Assembly: GCA_947259865.1 (NCBI GenBank)
Contig: CAMYNZ010000126.1
Location: forward strand, 1 to 13,679
Source of the DNA: an uncultured Desulfobacterales bacterium
Lineage (GTDB): Bacteria; Desulfobacterota; Desulfobacteria; Desulfobacterales; G020354645
DNA: 13,679 nucleotides
Direction of reading: 5' to 3'
The position numbers were made by a program, and so were the translations under genes. Position 1 is the stretch's first letter. Every line of letters begins with the position of its first letter. Under the pieces are notes generated by a model that was not told the DNA's origin, did not search any database, and worked only from the letters and a program-made list of their open reading frames with translations. Positions 5,972 to 13,679 of this stretch are shown here, piece by piece.

Positions 5972-8419
5972 TTATGTAATTTTGGCCTTATACAATCTCA
6001 AACTATTGGTTACGACAGAAATGCTGCTAAAGGCCATTGCCAAGGCGGCCATGATGGGATGAAGCTGCCTGAGAAAATCAGGGAAAAAGGTAAAGGGTGC
6101 CAGAATACCCGCCGCAATGGGTATAAGCACCACATTGTAACCAAAAGCCCACAAGAGGTTTTGTTTAATCGTCCGCATGGTTGCCCGGCTGATTCGGATC
6201 GCCCGGGGCACGCCCCATAAACTGCCGCTGGAAAGAATCACGCCGGCAGTTTCGATGGCCACATCCGTACCGGTGCCGATAGCCAGGCCGACATCGGCCT
6301 GGGCCAGCGCCGGCGCGTCGTTGATCCCGTCCCCTACCATTCCGACCCGCGCCCCATTCAGCTGAAAGTCTTTTACTCTGGCTGATTTTTCGTCCGGTTT
6401 AACTTCCGCAACGACTGCGTCAATATTCACCTGTTGGGCGATGCTTTGAGCCGTTTGACGGTTGTCGCCGGTGAGCATGACGACCTTTAAATTCTGATGG
6501 TGAAGTTCGTCAATGGCATCTTTCGATTCGGGTTTCACGGTGTCGGCCACCGCGATCAAGCCGCAGAGGTTGTGTTCCTTGGCAACCACCATAACGGTTT
6601 TACCCAGAGACTGATGTTGACTGATTTTATCTTCAGCGCCGGCAATATCAATTCCCAGTTCTTTGAACCAGGTTGGTTTGCCGATTATGACCAAATCACC
6701 ATTAATTTTGGCCTTAACACCGTGTCCTCCTGCCGCTTTGAATTCTTTGGGTTCGTAAAAATCTAGCCCCTGGGATTTGGCTTCATTCACAATCGCTTTG
6801 CCCAGCGGATGTTCCGAGCCTTTTTCCACGGAGGCAGCTATTTTGAGCAGTGCTTGTTTATCACCTTCAAATGTGTCAAGCGCAATAATATCCGTTACCG
6901 TCGGTTTCCCCAGGGTGATGGTGCCGGTTTTATCCAGGACGATGGTATCCAGTTTGGTGGCTGTTTCAAGCGCCTCGCTGTTTTTAAACAAAATCCCTTT
7001 TTCCGCACCTTTGCCGGTACCGGCCATTATCGCCGTCGGGGTAGCCAGGCCCAGCGCACAGGGGCAGGCAATAACCAAAACGGCGACCAGTCTTATCATG
7101 GAGGGAACAAAATCACCGGTTAAAGACCACCACAAAACAAAAACAATCACGGCGATCGCCATAACCGTCGGTACAAATACGGCGGCTACCTTGTCTGCCA
7201 GGGCCTGAATGGGGGCTTTGCTTCCCTGGGCTTCCTGCACCAGACGAATAATTTGAGCTAAAACCGTTTCTTTGCCGACCCGGGTGGCGTTGAATTTCAA
7301 AAGACCCTCACCGTTTATCGTCCCGCCGACCACGGTATCACCCACATGCTTGTCGACCGGTATGGGTTCACCGGTCAGCATGGATTCATCCACCGCCGAT
7401 TGCCCCTCGAGCACAAGGCCGTCAACCGGTATTTTTTCACCGGGACGAACAATTAGGGTGTTGCCTACGCTAACCCGGGTCAGCGGAATCTCTTTTTCAT
7501 CACCGTTTACAACGATGGTTGCTGTTTTGGGGCGCAGACCGATCAATTTACGTATCGCACCGCCGGTTTTACCCTTGGTGCGGGATTCCAGCATTTTGCC
7601 CAGTTTAATCAAGGTGATGATAACCGCAGCCGTTTCAAAATATACGTGTTCTCCAAATGCCGGAAGTAAAAGCACGGCCACCGAGTAAAAATAGGCTACC
7701 GACGACCCCATGGCCACCAGAACATCCATATTGGCACTTTTATTCATCAAACTTTTGAAACCGCCCAGATAATAATCTTTGCCCGTGTAAAACTGAACCG
7801 GTGTGGCCAGGGCCCAGAAAAGCCAGTTGACCCAGGCGGCATGGCTCCATGCACCAATCAGTCCGAAATCACGCGCCATGCTCATGGCAAAAAGTGGTAA
7901 TGCAAACACGACACCAACAGCAAATTTGCGCGTCTGGTCTTTTATTTCCACATCCCTGGCCATTTGTTCGACGTCTGCTTCATCGGCATCCGCTTCCGGC
8001 GGTATGGCACCGTAGCCCGCCTTTTCAATGGCCGCAACAATGTCATCCAGGGTCGACACGGCCGGCACATATTCAATTGATGCCCGTTCGGAAGCAAAGT
8101 TCACAGTTGCGCTGACCACGCCGGAAACTTTTTTATTCAGTGCCCGCTCGATATTCAAGGCGCAGTTTGCGCAAGTCATTCCGGTAAGCGGCAGTTCAAT
8201 TTTAGCAGTAGAAACGCCATAGCCGGATTTTTTAATTTTCTCGACGACATCCCGGATACGGATCTGTTGCGGATCAAACGAAACCGCAGCCTGCTCGGAT
8301 GCAAAATTGACCCTGGCGTCCTGGATGCCCTCGAGTCTCTTGACACCCCGTTCGATGTTCAGGGCACAATTGGCGCAGGTCATGCCGGTCACCGGTATTG
8401 TTATTTTTTCTTCTGCCAT
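5972..8419 (-). CDS. copA: Copper-exporting P1B-type ATPase CopA
   Basis: This ATP-driven pump exports Cu(I) from the cytoplasm across the inner membrane. Two N-terminal HMA domains carry GMTCANC motifs (Cys near residues 15/18 and 83/86). Eight TM segments follow, with the CPC transport motif at about 452-454, the actuator TGE at about 349-351, the phosphorylation motif DKTGT at about 496, the SEHP nucleotide-binding motif at about 535-537 and GDGINDAP at about 695. The TM7/TM8 signatures FGYN and [12 protein letters not shown] match the Cu(I)-specific P1B-1 class. The ATG at 8419 is chosen over an in-frame TTG at 8446 because GAGG sits about 8 nt upstream and HMA1 starts soon after; this gives about 815 aa, normal for CopA. 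The HMA-CysQ fusion gene lies upstream on the same strand, separated by a hairpin-rich repeat. Function is firm. Confidence 0.97.
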   Translation of the reverse strand: MAEEKITIPVTGMTCANCALNIERGVKRLEGIQDARVNFASEQAAVSFDPQQIRIRDVVEKIKKSGYGVSTAKIELPLTGMTCANCALNIERALNKKVSGVVSATVNFASERASIEYVPAVSTLDDIVAAIEKAGYGAIPPEADADEADVEQMARDVEIKDQTRKFAVGVVFALPLFAMSMARDFGLIGAWSHAAWVNWLFWALATPVQFYTGKDYYLGGFKSLMNKSANMDVLVAMGSSVAYFYSVAVLLLPAFGEHVYFETAAVIITLIKLGKMLESRTKGKTGGAIRKLIGLRPKTATIVVNGDEKEIPLTRVSVGNTLIVRPGEKIPVDGLVLEGQSAVDESMLTGEPIPVDKHVGDTVVGGTINGEGLLKFNATRVGKETVLAQIIRLVQEAQGSKAPIQALADKVAAVFVPTVMAIAVIVFVLWWSLTGDFVPSMIRLVAVLVIACPCALGLATPTAIMAGTGKGAEKGILFKNSEALETATKLDTIVLDKTGTITLGKPTVTDIIALDTFEGDKQALLKIAASVEKGSEHPLGKAIVNEAKSQGLDFYEPKEFKAAGGHGVKAKINGDLVIIGKPTWFKELGIDIAGAEDKISQHQSLGKTVMVVAKEHNLCGLIAVADTVKPESKDAIDELHHQNLKVVMLTGDNRQTAQSIAQQVNIDAVVAEVKPDEKSARVKDFQLNGARVGMVGDGINDAPALAQADVGLAIGTGTDVAIETAGVILSSGSLWGVPRAIRISRATMRTIKQNLLWAFGYNVVLIPIAAGILAPFTFFPDFLRQLHPIMAALAMAFSSISVVTNSLRLYKAKIT

Positions 8420-8429
8420 AATGTTATCC

Positions 8430-8720
8430 TCACCGCAGAGGCGCAAAGATCGCAGAGAGTATTAATTTTTTTGCTTTCCGCTGAGACCCGCCCGCCTCGC
8501 CTGAGCGACTCGCGATGGCGGGCAGGGGGCGGAAAGCAAAACCAATGCCTCTGATAAAATTTTATTAACCCTCTATGCACTGAATGTTCTGACATCACCG
8601 GAGTAATTGATCTTTGATGCGCTGAATTGATTTCCTTTGCCGGCGTCTCAGCGGCAAAGGAAAAATCTTGAATTCTCGGCGTACTCTGCGTCTCTAAGGA
8701 GCGCAGCGAGTGGGCGGTGA
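8430..8720. repeat. Hairpin-rich intergenic repeat between the HMA-cysQ fusion and copA
   Basis: The whole gap between the two genes is occupied by nested inverted repeats. The ends carry TCACCGC (8430-8436) and its complement (8714-8720), with CGCAGAG (8451-8457) and its complement (8684-8690) further in. A perfect 11-bp repeat (8471-8481 with 8529-8539) encloses a GC-rich loop, and a perfect 12-bp hairpin (8631-8642 with 8652-8663, 9-nt loop) sits nearer the fusion gene. The two hairpins are related: the 10-mer at 8478-8487 is the exact reverse complement of 8645-8654. A minus-strand frame of about 113 codons crosses the region, but it is only repeat translated in one frame. The copA SD lies at the repeat edge. 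REP/MITE identity is inferred; copies elsewhere in the genome would prove it. Confidence 0.6.
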
Positions 8721-8725
8721 AAAAA

Positions 8726-9742
8726 TCAACGCCTGACGACAAACCAGGGATTTAGGATATTTTCCTTGTTATAAACCAGCGGTTGGCCGGTGTTGTAATC
8801 AAAGACTTGTCCACCGGCATTTTCTACAATCACCTGACCGGCGGCTGTGTCCCATTCACTGGTTGGTCCAAATCGTGGGTATACATGAGCCTTTCCTTCA
8901 GCCACAAGACAAAATTTGAGGGAACTTCCGGCACTCATGAAATCTACCCGGTCATATTCTCTGCGCTTTTGTTCCACAAAATCATCGAGTTCCCGAAGGC
9001 CATGGGATCGGCTGCCCACAATTACGAAGGGTGAATCGGGCAGGGCATCCAGCGGCAACTCGACAGAGCGATTTAGGATTTCAGCAAGCCGACCGGAATC
9101 ACCCGAATCTTCTTTTTTTTCATGAAACAGTGTATCGAATTGGCTGTTAACCAGCTTATAGGCCCCCAGATCATGAGCAGCATAGTACAGTGTTTTTGTT
9201 ACCGGAACAAATATAACGCCCAATACAAGTTTACGGTTCTTGATCAAAGCGATGTTCACTGTAAATTCATCGCTGCATTTGACGAACTCCTTGGTGCCAT
9301 CCAGTGGATCAACGATCCAAAGATCTTCCCAATAGCGTCTTTCTTCATAGGGAATTTTTTTGCCTTCCTCGCTGAGTATCGGGATATTAAATTCTTTGAG
9401 ATTTTCTGAGACAATAATATGAGATTTTTGGTCGGCGAGGGTTAAAGGGGAGTTGTCAGCTTTATGTTCAACACTGAAATCGGTATAATACACGTCAAGG
9501 ATCGCTTTACCCGCTTCAATTGACGCAAAAATAGCTTTTTCCAGATGAATTTTATAATCATTCATTATCAAAAAATAGTTTTTGTCGAGGGTCGCCGGGG
9601 CATCCCACTCGACCGTGACACGCTTGTTTTCGGGATCTCCATCCACGTTTGTAATCCCCTGCAGTTCGCTCAATTCGTTCTTAATGGTCATTACACAGTG
9701 TCCGCAGGATATATTCGGGATTGAAAAGTTCTGTTTTTCCAT
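8726..9742 (-). CDS. cysQ: HMA domain fused to CysQ-type 3'(2'),5'-bisphosphate nucleotidase
   Basis: Residues 1 to about 54 form a CopZ-like heavy-metal-associated domain with the metal-binding motif SCGHC (C13 and C16). Residues about 60-338 form a complete inositol-monophosphatase-superfamily enzyme of CysQ type, which removes the 3'-phosphate from PAP/PAPS in sulfur and nucleotide metabolism. Mg2+ ligands are visible in LSEEGKK (E125/E126), WIVDPLDGTKEF (D145, D148) and SEWDTAAG (D298), so it should be active. The HMA part is about 10-15 residues shorter than free-standing HMA proteins and passes straight into the enzyme. A Met at residue 60 could be an original cysQ start, but it has no SD, whereas AAGGAG precedes the ATG at 9742. 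The fusion therefore appears to be translated as one protein. It lies upstream of copA on the same strand. The combination is unusual. Confidence 0.85.
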   Translation of the reverse strand: MEKQNFSIPNISCGHCVMTIKNELSELQGITNVDGDPENKRVTVEWDAPATLDKNYFLIMNDYKIHLEKAIFASIEAGKAILDVYYTDFSVEHKADNSPLTLADQKSHIIVSENLKEFNIPILSEEGKKIPYEERRYWEDLWIVDPLDGTKEFVKCSDEFTVNIALIKNRKLVLGVIFVPVTKTLYYAAHDLGAYKLVNSQFDTLFHEKKEDSGDSGRLAEILNRSVELPLDALPDSPFVIVGSRSHGLRELDDFVEQKRREYDRVDFMSAGSSLKFCLVAEGKAHVYPRFGPTSEWDTAAGQVIVENAGGQVFDYNTGQPLVYNKENILNPWFVVRR

Positions 9743-9951
9743 AACCTATTATCTCCTTTTCGATCTTTAAAACATTACAATGGTTTACCTTAATCGAGGT
9801 ACATTTTGATACTCCTATTAATAGCAATGATATTTCTAAAGTCAAATTGGTAAAATCCATGTTGACTCCCGTTAACACGTTGTGGTATCAACAGCAAATC
9901 TAACTTTTTTAAATTGAACATTGTTGTCATGAAAGGAGATCCAGAAGTTTT
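9743..9951. promoter_or_regulatory. Divergent promoter region
   Basis: These 209 bp separate the minus-strand HMA-cysQ gene from the plus-strand PhnD-like gene and must hold promoters in both directions. SD sequences are visible at each edge (AAGGAG before the minus-strand ATG; AAAGGAGA about 13 nt before the plus-strand ATG). The imperfect dyad TGTTGAC...GTTAACA around 9860-9880 could be an operator. No -24/-12 sigma-54 motif with correct spacing was found. Confidence 0.4.
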
Positions 9952-10917
9952 ATGGTTTATCAAACCAAATACATCCGCTTTCCTTTGATCATGCTGTGGG
10001 CGGCGATATTGCTCTTCATTTATGCCTGCGGTGAATCCGGCTATAAAAACGTTGATTTCACGGATAGAGTTGCTGTAAAACGACCCACCGGACAAACCAA
10101 TGATGCATCACAATTAAGAGTTGCGGTGGCCGCCGTGATTTCCCCAAAGGAGACATTTGTCTATTACCGCCAGCTTCTGGATTACATCGGCCGCCATCTG
10201 GGGCGAAACACGCAACTCATCCAGCGCAAAACCTACAGTGAAATCAATGAACTTTTCCCCAAGGGAGAAATAGACCTGGCCTTCATCTGCAGCGGGCCCT
10301 ATGCCGTCAGTAAAGAAATATACGGCTTTGAGGCTCTTGCCACACCGATCGTTCGCGGGATACCTTTCTATCACTCTTACCTTATCGTTAATAAGGACAG
10401 TCCCTTTCAAAAGCTCGAAGATTTAAGGGATCATGTCTTCGCTTTTACCGATCCAAAGTCCAACACCGGTGCGCTGGTGCCCACCTATTGGTTGTCGGAA
10501 ATGGGTGAAACGCCGAAGTCCTTCTTTAGCAGTGTCAATTATACCTACAGTCACGACAATTCGATAATGGCAGTAGCAAAGGCGCTGGTGGACGGGGCAA
10601 CGATTGATGGTCATATATGGGAATATTACAACGTTCAAAAGCCAGTATACACCTCACAAACCCGGATATTAAAAAAATCACAGCCTTTTGGCAGCCCGCC
10701 CCTGGTAGCCTCCGTATATTTGCCTGAAAAATTAAAAGCCAAAATCCGCAACACACTTCTAACTATGCACCTGACGCCTGAGGGTCAGAGGATACTGGAA
10801 GAGTTGATGATCGACCGTTTCGTAGCACCCAGGGAATTATGGTACGAATCAATTAGAAATATAAAACAAAAAGTACAAGCCACCGGGAATAAATTGGATG
10901 GGTCCCAGGACTCTTAA
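9952..10917 (+). CDS. PhnD-like periplasmic binding lipoprotein
   Basis: This is a substrate-binding protein of the phosphate/phosphite/phosphonate (PhnD) type. An N-terminal hydrophobic segment (about 10-25) ends in IYAC, a lipobox-like sequence with Cys26 as the likely lipidated residue, so it should be anchored in a membrane facing the periplasm. The PhnD-type fold begins with QLRVAVAAVISPKETFVYYRQL (about 54 on), and the GEIDLAFICSGPY stretch (about 101-113) is a family hallmark near the ligand site. Length (321 aa) is complete. The SD spacing is rather long (about 13 nt). No ABC ATPase or permease gene is adjacent. Instead the 3' end overlaps the HAMP sensor gene by 20 nt, so it probably works as a sensory binding protein for that regulator. 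The ligand is unknown and may not be a phosphonate. Confidence 0.88.
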   Translation: MVYQTKYIRFPLIMLWAAILLFIYACGESGYKNVDFTDRVAVKRPTGQTNDASQLRVAVAAVISPKETFVYYRQLLDYIGRHLGRNTQLIQRKTYSEINELFPKGEIDLAFICSGPYAVSKEIYGFEALATPIVRGIPFYHSYLIVNKDSPFQKLEDLRDHVFAFTDPKSNTGALVPTYWLSEMGETPKSFFSSVNYTYSHDNSIMAVAKALVDGATIDGHIWEYYNVQKPVYTSQTRILKKSQPFGSPPLVASVYLPEKLKAKIRNTLLTMHLTPEGQRILEELMIDRFVAPRELWYESIRNIKQKVQATGNKLDGSQDS

Positions 10918-11611
10918 GCAAAAACTTTTTTTGACCGTCGCTATACTGGTTATCGCCAGCGGTATCAGCATATCCCTGCTTGTCACCCACCGCTACAGCA
11001 CCAGTTTAATCCAGGGTGCCGTGGCACAAGCCCAGAATATCACCCACAATTTAGCGTTGGATGCGGTCGATAAAATTCTTATCAATGATCTTGTGGCGCT
11101 TCAAAAGCTCCTGGATGATCAAATGCGCAGTGACCCTTACATCGCTTACCTGTTTGTTGTCAAAGATGACCGCATATTGACCCACACTTTTTCAAAGGGG
11201 GTGCCGCTAAAGCTCATAGCGGCCAATACCCCCGGCCCACCATTTGAGGAGGAGAGCGGTCATTTGGAAAAGATAATTTCAGATAGCGGTGAACGCTATT
11301 TGGATATTGCCTGGCCGATTTTCTCCGGCAAGGCCGGAATGCTGCGCCTGGGGCTTTCAGAGAAGCCTTATCGAAAACGGGTGACGAACCTGTGGTTTCA
11401 AATGAGCATGATCACCCTGGGGATTCTTTTGATCTCTCTTAACATCACCCACTTTTTTATCAAGCGCATCACCCGACCCCTGTCTGCATTAAAGATTGCT
11501 GCTGAAAAAATTGATGAAGGCAACCTTGATACCCGTGTGGATATCAAAGGACACGAAGAGGTCAATTCACTGTCGTCATCGTTAAAAGGGATGATAAAGC
11601 GCCTGAAATAA
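10898..11611 (+). CDS. Two-TM HAMP sensor, N-terminal half of a broken sensor/sigma-54 regulator
   Basis: This is a membrane sensor with TM1 at about 8-30, an extracytoplasmic domain at about 31-163 (a PAS/Cache-like double region, with YIAYLFVVKDDRIL and GERYLDIAWPIF), TM2 at about 165-188 and a HAMP domain at about 188-237 beginning KRITRPLSALK. The ORF stops with TAA at 11609-11611 directly after HAMP. The same frame continues beyond the stop with coiled-coil-like sequence ([15 protein letters not shown] and onward) for about 35 residues. This indicates that the stop is a recent nonsense change (for example GAA to TAA) in a longer protein whose remainder is the sigma-54 activator ORF downstream. 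As it stands there is no output domain. The start overlaps the PhnD-like gene by 20 nt, so the pair is translationally linked; the periplasmic domain may contact the lipoprotein. Pseudogenisation is likely but not certain. Confidence 0.8.
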   Translation: MGPRTLKQKLFLTVAILVIASGISISLLVTHRYSTSLIQGAVAQAQNITHNLALDAVDKILINDLVALQKLLDDQMRSDPYIAYLFVVKDDRILTHTFSKGVPLKLIAANTPGPPFEEESGHLEKIISDSGERYLDIAWPIFSGKAGMLRLGLSEKPYRKRVTNLWFQMSMITLGILLISLNITHFFIKRITRPLSALKIAAEKIDEGNLDTRVDIKGHEEVNSLSSSLKGMIKRLK

Positions 11612-11723
11612 TATACCCACCGGCTTCAGGATTACACCCTGAGGCTGGAGGAAAAAAACCTGCAACTGGATCTCGCCCATAACCAGTTACGAACTTCATT
11701 TGCCATTGCGCAAGAGTCAGCAT
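11612..11723 (+). pseudogene. Untranslated coiled-coil linker remnant between sensor and regulator halves
   Basis: Read in the sensor frame, this stretch gives [15 protein letters not shown], then [22 protein letters not shown], a heptad-rich, charged linker typical of the segment between HAMP and a GAF or AAA+ domain. After about 11705 that frame loses sense and homology appears to resume in another frame at MALLIFSSQ (11724). The segment therefore contains both a nonsense codon at its start and a frameshift, probably with a short deletion, at its end. Confidence 0.6.
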
Positions 11724-13058
11724 ATGGCCTTGCTTATCTTCAGCAGCCAAAAAGAAAATCTTTTTGTTTTATCTGATGAGGGCGTGCAGACAATGACCGG
11801 AGATTATGTTGAATCGGCGTTTGCAGCTTTACAGGGTTTTGATGCGTCGACATTTACGGCTAGTGACATTTTCAAACCGACACCGCTGCCGGCTGATTTT
11901 CAATCTGCCAAACAGCTTGCAATTTTTCCTTTTCATTACGAAAGGGAACTGCTGGGTGCAATGCTGGTTGCCTGCCCCGGAGACTGCAACTGCGTCACAA
12001 AGGACCTGGATATTATCAATTTGATCATGAAGCAGACTTCCGGAGCGATAAAACGGGCCGCCAATCAGGAAGAAGAAATACGTAATCTTCAAACGCGAAT
12101 AGAACATTCAACAGGGTATAGCGGACTCATCGGCAAAGATTCTAAAATGCAGATTATTTACAAATTAATTGAAGATGTTGCCCCCACCGATGCCACGGTA
12201 TTGATCCAGGGTGAGAGCGGTACCGGCAAGGAATTGGTCGCACGCGCCATACACCGTCAGAGCCTTCGCAAAAACAAACCTTTTGTGGTGATTAACTGCT
12301 CCGCTTATCCTGCCACATTGCTGGAGAGCGAATTATTCGGCCATGAAAAAGGCGCTTTCACCGGTGCCATACGCCGGAAGTCCGGACGTTTCGAACAGGC
12401 GCATGGCGGCACTGTTTTCCTGGATGAAATCGGAGAGATCCCGCCGTCTTCCCAAATCAAACTGCTACGGGTGTTGCAGAGTCAAAAGTTTGAGCGTCTG
12501 GGAGGAGAAAAGACCCTGAATGTGAACACGCGAGTGCTGGCTGCCACAAATAAAAACCTTCTTGAGGAAGTGAAAAACGGTAAATTCCGTGAGGATCTTT
12601 TCTACCGGTTGAACGTAATTCCCATCGATTTGCCGCCACTCAGAAAACGCGGCAATGATATACCGTGGTTGGCACGGCATTTTTTGAACCGATTCGCCGG
12701 AGAACAAAGTAAAACTATTCAGGGGTTTAGCTCAGAAGCCATGCGGCTGCTGCTTGACTATCCCTGGCCGGGTAATGTTCGTGAATTGGAAAACACAGTT
12801 GAACACGCCACGGTGCTGACTAAAGGAACCCATGTTGAAATTACTGATCTACCACCTCTGCTCCGTAAGGCTGAACTCAATAACAATAACCGTATGCCCC
12901 GCACTACTATTTTAGAAAATGAAAAGAAACTGCTCCAGGAAGTCTTAGAACAGTGTGGCTGGAATAAAAAGAAGGCCGCCGTCCGTCTGGGTATCAGCCG
13001 CAGCACGCTGTACGGCAAGCTAAAAAAATACCAAATTAATAAGCCCACCATCCATTAA
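11724..13058 (+). CDS. Sigma-54-interacting transcriptional activator (GAF-like, AAA+, Fis HTH)
   Basis: This bacterial enhancer-binding protein activates sigma-54 promoters by ATP hydrolysis. Numbered from the ATG at 11724 (444 aa), a partial GAF-like domain occupies about 1-110, followed by a coiled coil (about 113-128) and the AAA+ domain (about 132-375). The AAA+ domain has Walker A GESGTGKE (163-170), the sigma-54-contacting GAFTGA loop (210-215), Walker [12 protein letters not shown] (228-238) and [15 protein letters not shown] Fis-type HTH closes the protein (about 412-435, [19 protein letters not shown]). No receiver domain is present. An upstream TTG at 11700 is an alternative start, but neither start has a good SD (only AAGAG 7 nt before the ATG). 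The GAF-like domain looks shortened at its N-terminus, and the linker just upstream continues from the HAMP ORF in another frame. It was probably one protein with that sensor; whether this half is still made independently is unclear. Confidence 0.88.
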   Translation: MALLIFSSQKENLFVLSDEGVQTMTGDYVESAFAALQGFDASTFTASDIFKPTPLPADFQSAKQLAIFPFHYERELLGAMLVACPGDCNCVTKDLDIINLIMKQTSGAIKRAANQEEEIRNLQTRIEHSTGYSGLIGKDSKMQIIYKLIEDVAPTDATVLIQGESGTGKELVARAIHRQSLRKNKPFVVINCSAYPATLLESELFGHEKGAFTGAIRRKSGRFEQAHGGTVFLDEIGEIPPSSQIKLLRVLQSQKFERLGGEKTLNVNTRVLAATNKNLLEEVKNGKFREDLFYRLNVIPIDLPPLRKRGNDIPWLARHFLNRFAGEQSKTIQGFSSEAMRLLLDYPWPGNVRELENTVEHATVLTKGTHVEITDLPPLLRKAELNNNNRMPRTTILENEKKLLQEVLEQCGWNKKKAAVRLGISRSTLYGKLKKYQINKPTIH

Positions 13059-13413
13059 GCTTCCCCAAACACGACGGCTGAATTGATCAAATAACCGGCA
13101 AAATCCCGCCGCCGCCGTACCGGATAAAATTGATCCACTGATTGTATTTGGGTTAAAAAGTTACCGGAAAATAGCGGAAATTTGGTTAGGCCAATATAAT
13201 AAAATTACCACACCGTAGCACTTTTTGCTTGACCTCATAAAACAACAATGATAGACAAAAATCTGGTTCTTACCTCCTAAATCTGGGTGGATATTCACAG
13301 AAATCTTTGATTTTTTGTGAATATCCACCCTTTTTTGCTAAACACAGCTAAAATTCTGTGAAAATTGCACGATTCGTTTTTTGAACGGATTCAAAATTAA
13401 TTTGGATTTCATC
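13059..13413. other. Intergenic region between the activator and the HTH gene
   Basis: These 355 bp hold no convincing ORF. Visible features are a GC-rich patch (about 13096-13125), the small dyad TTGGTTAGGCCAA near 13184-13196, a weak -35-like TTGACC at 13229-13234 without a good -10, and a strong terminator-like hairpin at 13285-13336. The HTH gene starts 78 bp after the hairpin. Confidence 0.4.
13285..13336 (+). terminator. Rho-independent-type terminator hairpin
   Basis: A perfect 14-bp inverted repeat (GGGTGGATATTCAC at 13285-13298 with its complement at 13317-13330) encloses an 18-nt loop and is followed by six T residues. It fits intrinsic termination on the plus strand, though it lies 226 bp past the activator stop. 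It might instead act as an attenuator in the leader of the HTH gene. Confidence 0.65.
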
Positions 13414-13679
13414 ATGGACAGCAACGAATTCAAACAGCTGCGTCACAAACTCGGAAAAACCCAAAAGCAGATCGCCCAGCTTCTGGGCACTTCTCTTAAG
13501 GCGGTGCACAGCTACGAGCAGGGGTGGCGCCCGGTGCCGGCCTACGTGGAAAGGCAAATGTTTTTTCTGGTCTCCGCTTTTCAGGGAAAATTCAAAAGCA
13601 AAAAACCTTGCTGGATCGTGAAAAATTGCCCGGTGGAGCGAAGAAAAATGTGTCCGGCCTGGGAGTTCAAGACCGGCAA
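13414..13679 (+). CDS. HTH domain protein with C-terminal Cys-Trp motif, partial at window end
   Basis: The reading frame is open from the ATG at 13414 to the end of the window (88 complete codons), so the 3' end is missing. Residues about 5-55 form an XRE-like helix-turn-helix (FKQLRHKLGKTQKQIAQLL, then GTSLKAVHSYEQGWRPVP). The C-terminal part has the motif PCW-x4-NCP-x6-MCPAWEF (about 65-86), resembling the paired Cys-Trp ('two-CW') tails seen on small regulators and sensors in Desulfobacterales; three Cys are present so far and a fourth may lie beyond the edge. This tail could bind a metal or respond to redox state. The SD is weak (GGA 7 nt before the ATG). The HTH assignment is good; target genes are unknown. 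Confidence 0.8.
   Translation, partial: MDSNEFKQLRHKLGKTQKQIAQLLGTSLKAVHSYEQGWRPVPAYVERQMFFLVSAFQGKFKSKKPCWIVKNCPVERRKMCPAWEFKTG

Noticed and set aside
6777..7208. 143-codon plus-strand ORF inside copA
   Set aside because: It is antisense to the conserved P-type ATPase core; its openness follows from copA codon composition.
8420..8446. Longer copA starting at TTG 8446
   Set aside because: The ATG at 8419 has a GAGG SD at good spacing, and the HMA domain begins soon after it; the extra nine residues come from the repeat edge.
8401..8742. 113-codon minus-strand ORF between the HMA-cysQ gene and copA
   Set aside because: It lies wholly over the hairpin-rich repeat, has no SD or recognisable domain, and overlaps both neighbours; it is repeat sequence open in one frame.
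9563..9565. Independent cysQ start at the internal ATG (residue 60 of the fusion)
   Set aside because: No SD precedes it, while the upstream HMA start has a strong SD and the frame is continuous.
13216..13230. Possible sigma-54 -24/-12 promoter (TAGCAC...GCTT)
   Set aside because: The spacing between the G of the -24 box and the GC of the -12 box is two bases too short and the GG is imperfect.

Overview
The window looks like chromosome from an anaerobic, Desulfobacterales-type deltaproteobacterium. This is inferred from gene style rather than from a marker gene: a DUF6122 protein, a PhnD-like lipoprotein next to a HAMP/sigma-54 regulator, an HTH protein with a Cys-Trp motif tail, and an apparent small selenoprotein ORF. 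No rRNA, tRNA, CRISPR or complete insertion sequence is visible.

Layout. The plus-strand block at 291-4509 holds a six-TM voltage-gated-type K+ channel with a C-terminal zinc ribbon, an amidase-signature hydrolase, a conserved hypothetical protein whose stop overlaps the start of a small DUF6122 membrane protein, a 255-bp structured repeat, and a class I methyltransferase. The minus-strand block at 9742-4655 reads, in transcription order: a fusion of a heavy-metal-associated (HMA) domain to a CysQ-type phosphatase, a 0.3-kb hairpin-rich repeat, the Cu(I) exporter CopA, a hairpin, then a compact operon of a tiny membrane protein, an ECF sigma factor and a zinc-finger anti-sigma factor. The plus-strand block at 9952-13058 encodes a PhnD-like lipoprotein, a two-TM HAMP sensor half and a sigma-54 activator half. 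The last two look like pieces of one protein broken by a nonsense codon and a frameshift or deletion. After a 355-bp intergenic stretch, an HTH/Cys-Trp protein starts and runs off the window.

Main discovery. The tiny ORF upstream of the ECF sigma gene (5658 to 5494, minus strand) has a strong ribosome-binding site, one predicted TM helix and an in-frame UGA at codon 30, followed by 24 more sense codons. Immediately after the UGA is a hairpin with an 8-bp stem and an AGGU apical loop, with the GGU 18-20 nt past the UGA. This closely matches the geometry of the E. coli fdhF SECIS element. The product would be a 54-residue, single-pass selenoprotein with a U-x4-C motif. Its 3' end overlaps the start of the sigma gene, and the only SD-like AGG for the sigma gene lies in the 3' arm of the hairpin. 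Selenocysteine readthrough could therefore gate sigma-factor translation, giving a possible selenium- or redox-responsive sigma/anti-sigma module. This is inference from sequence and needs testing.

How the genes may work together. The minus-strand genes share a metal/thiol theme: HMA domains in two genes, CopA, a zinc-finger anti-sigma and the candidate selenoprotein. The PhnD-like lipoprotein has no ABC permease or ATPase gene beside it, so it more likely supplies ligand to the adjacent sensor/regulator than to a transporter.
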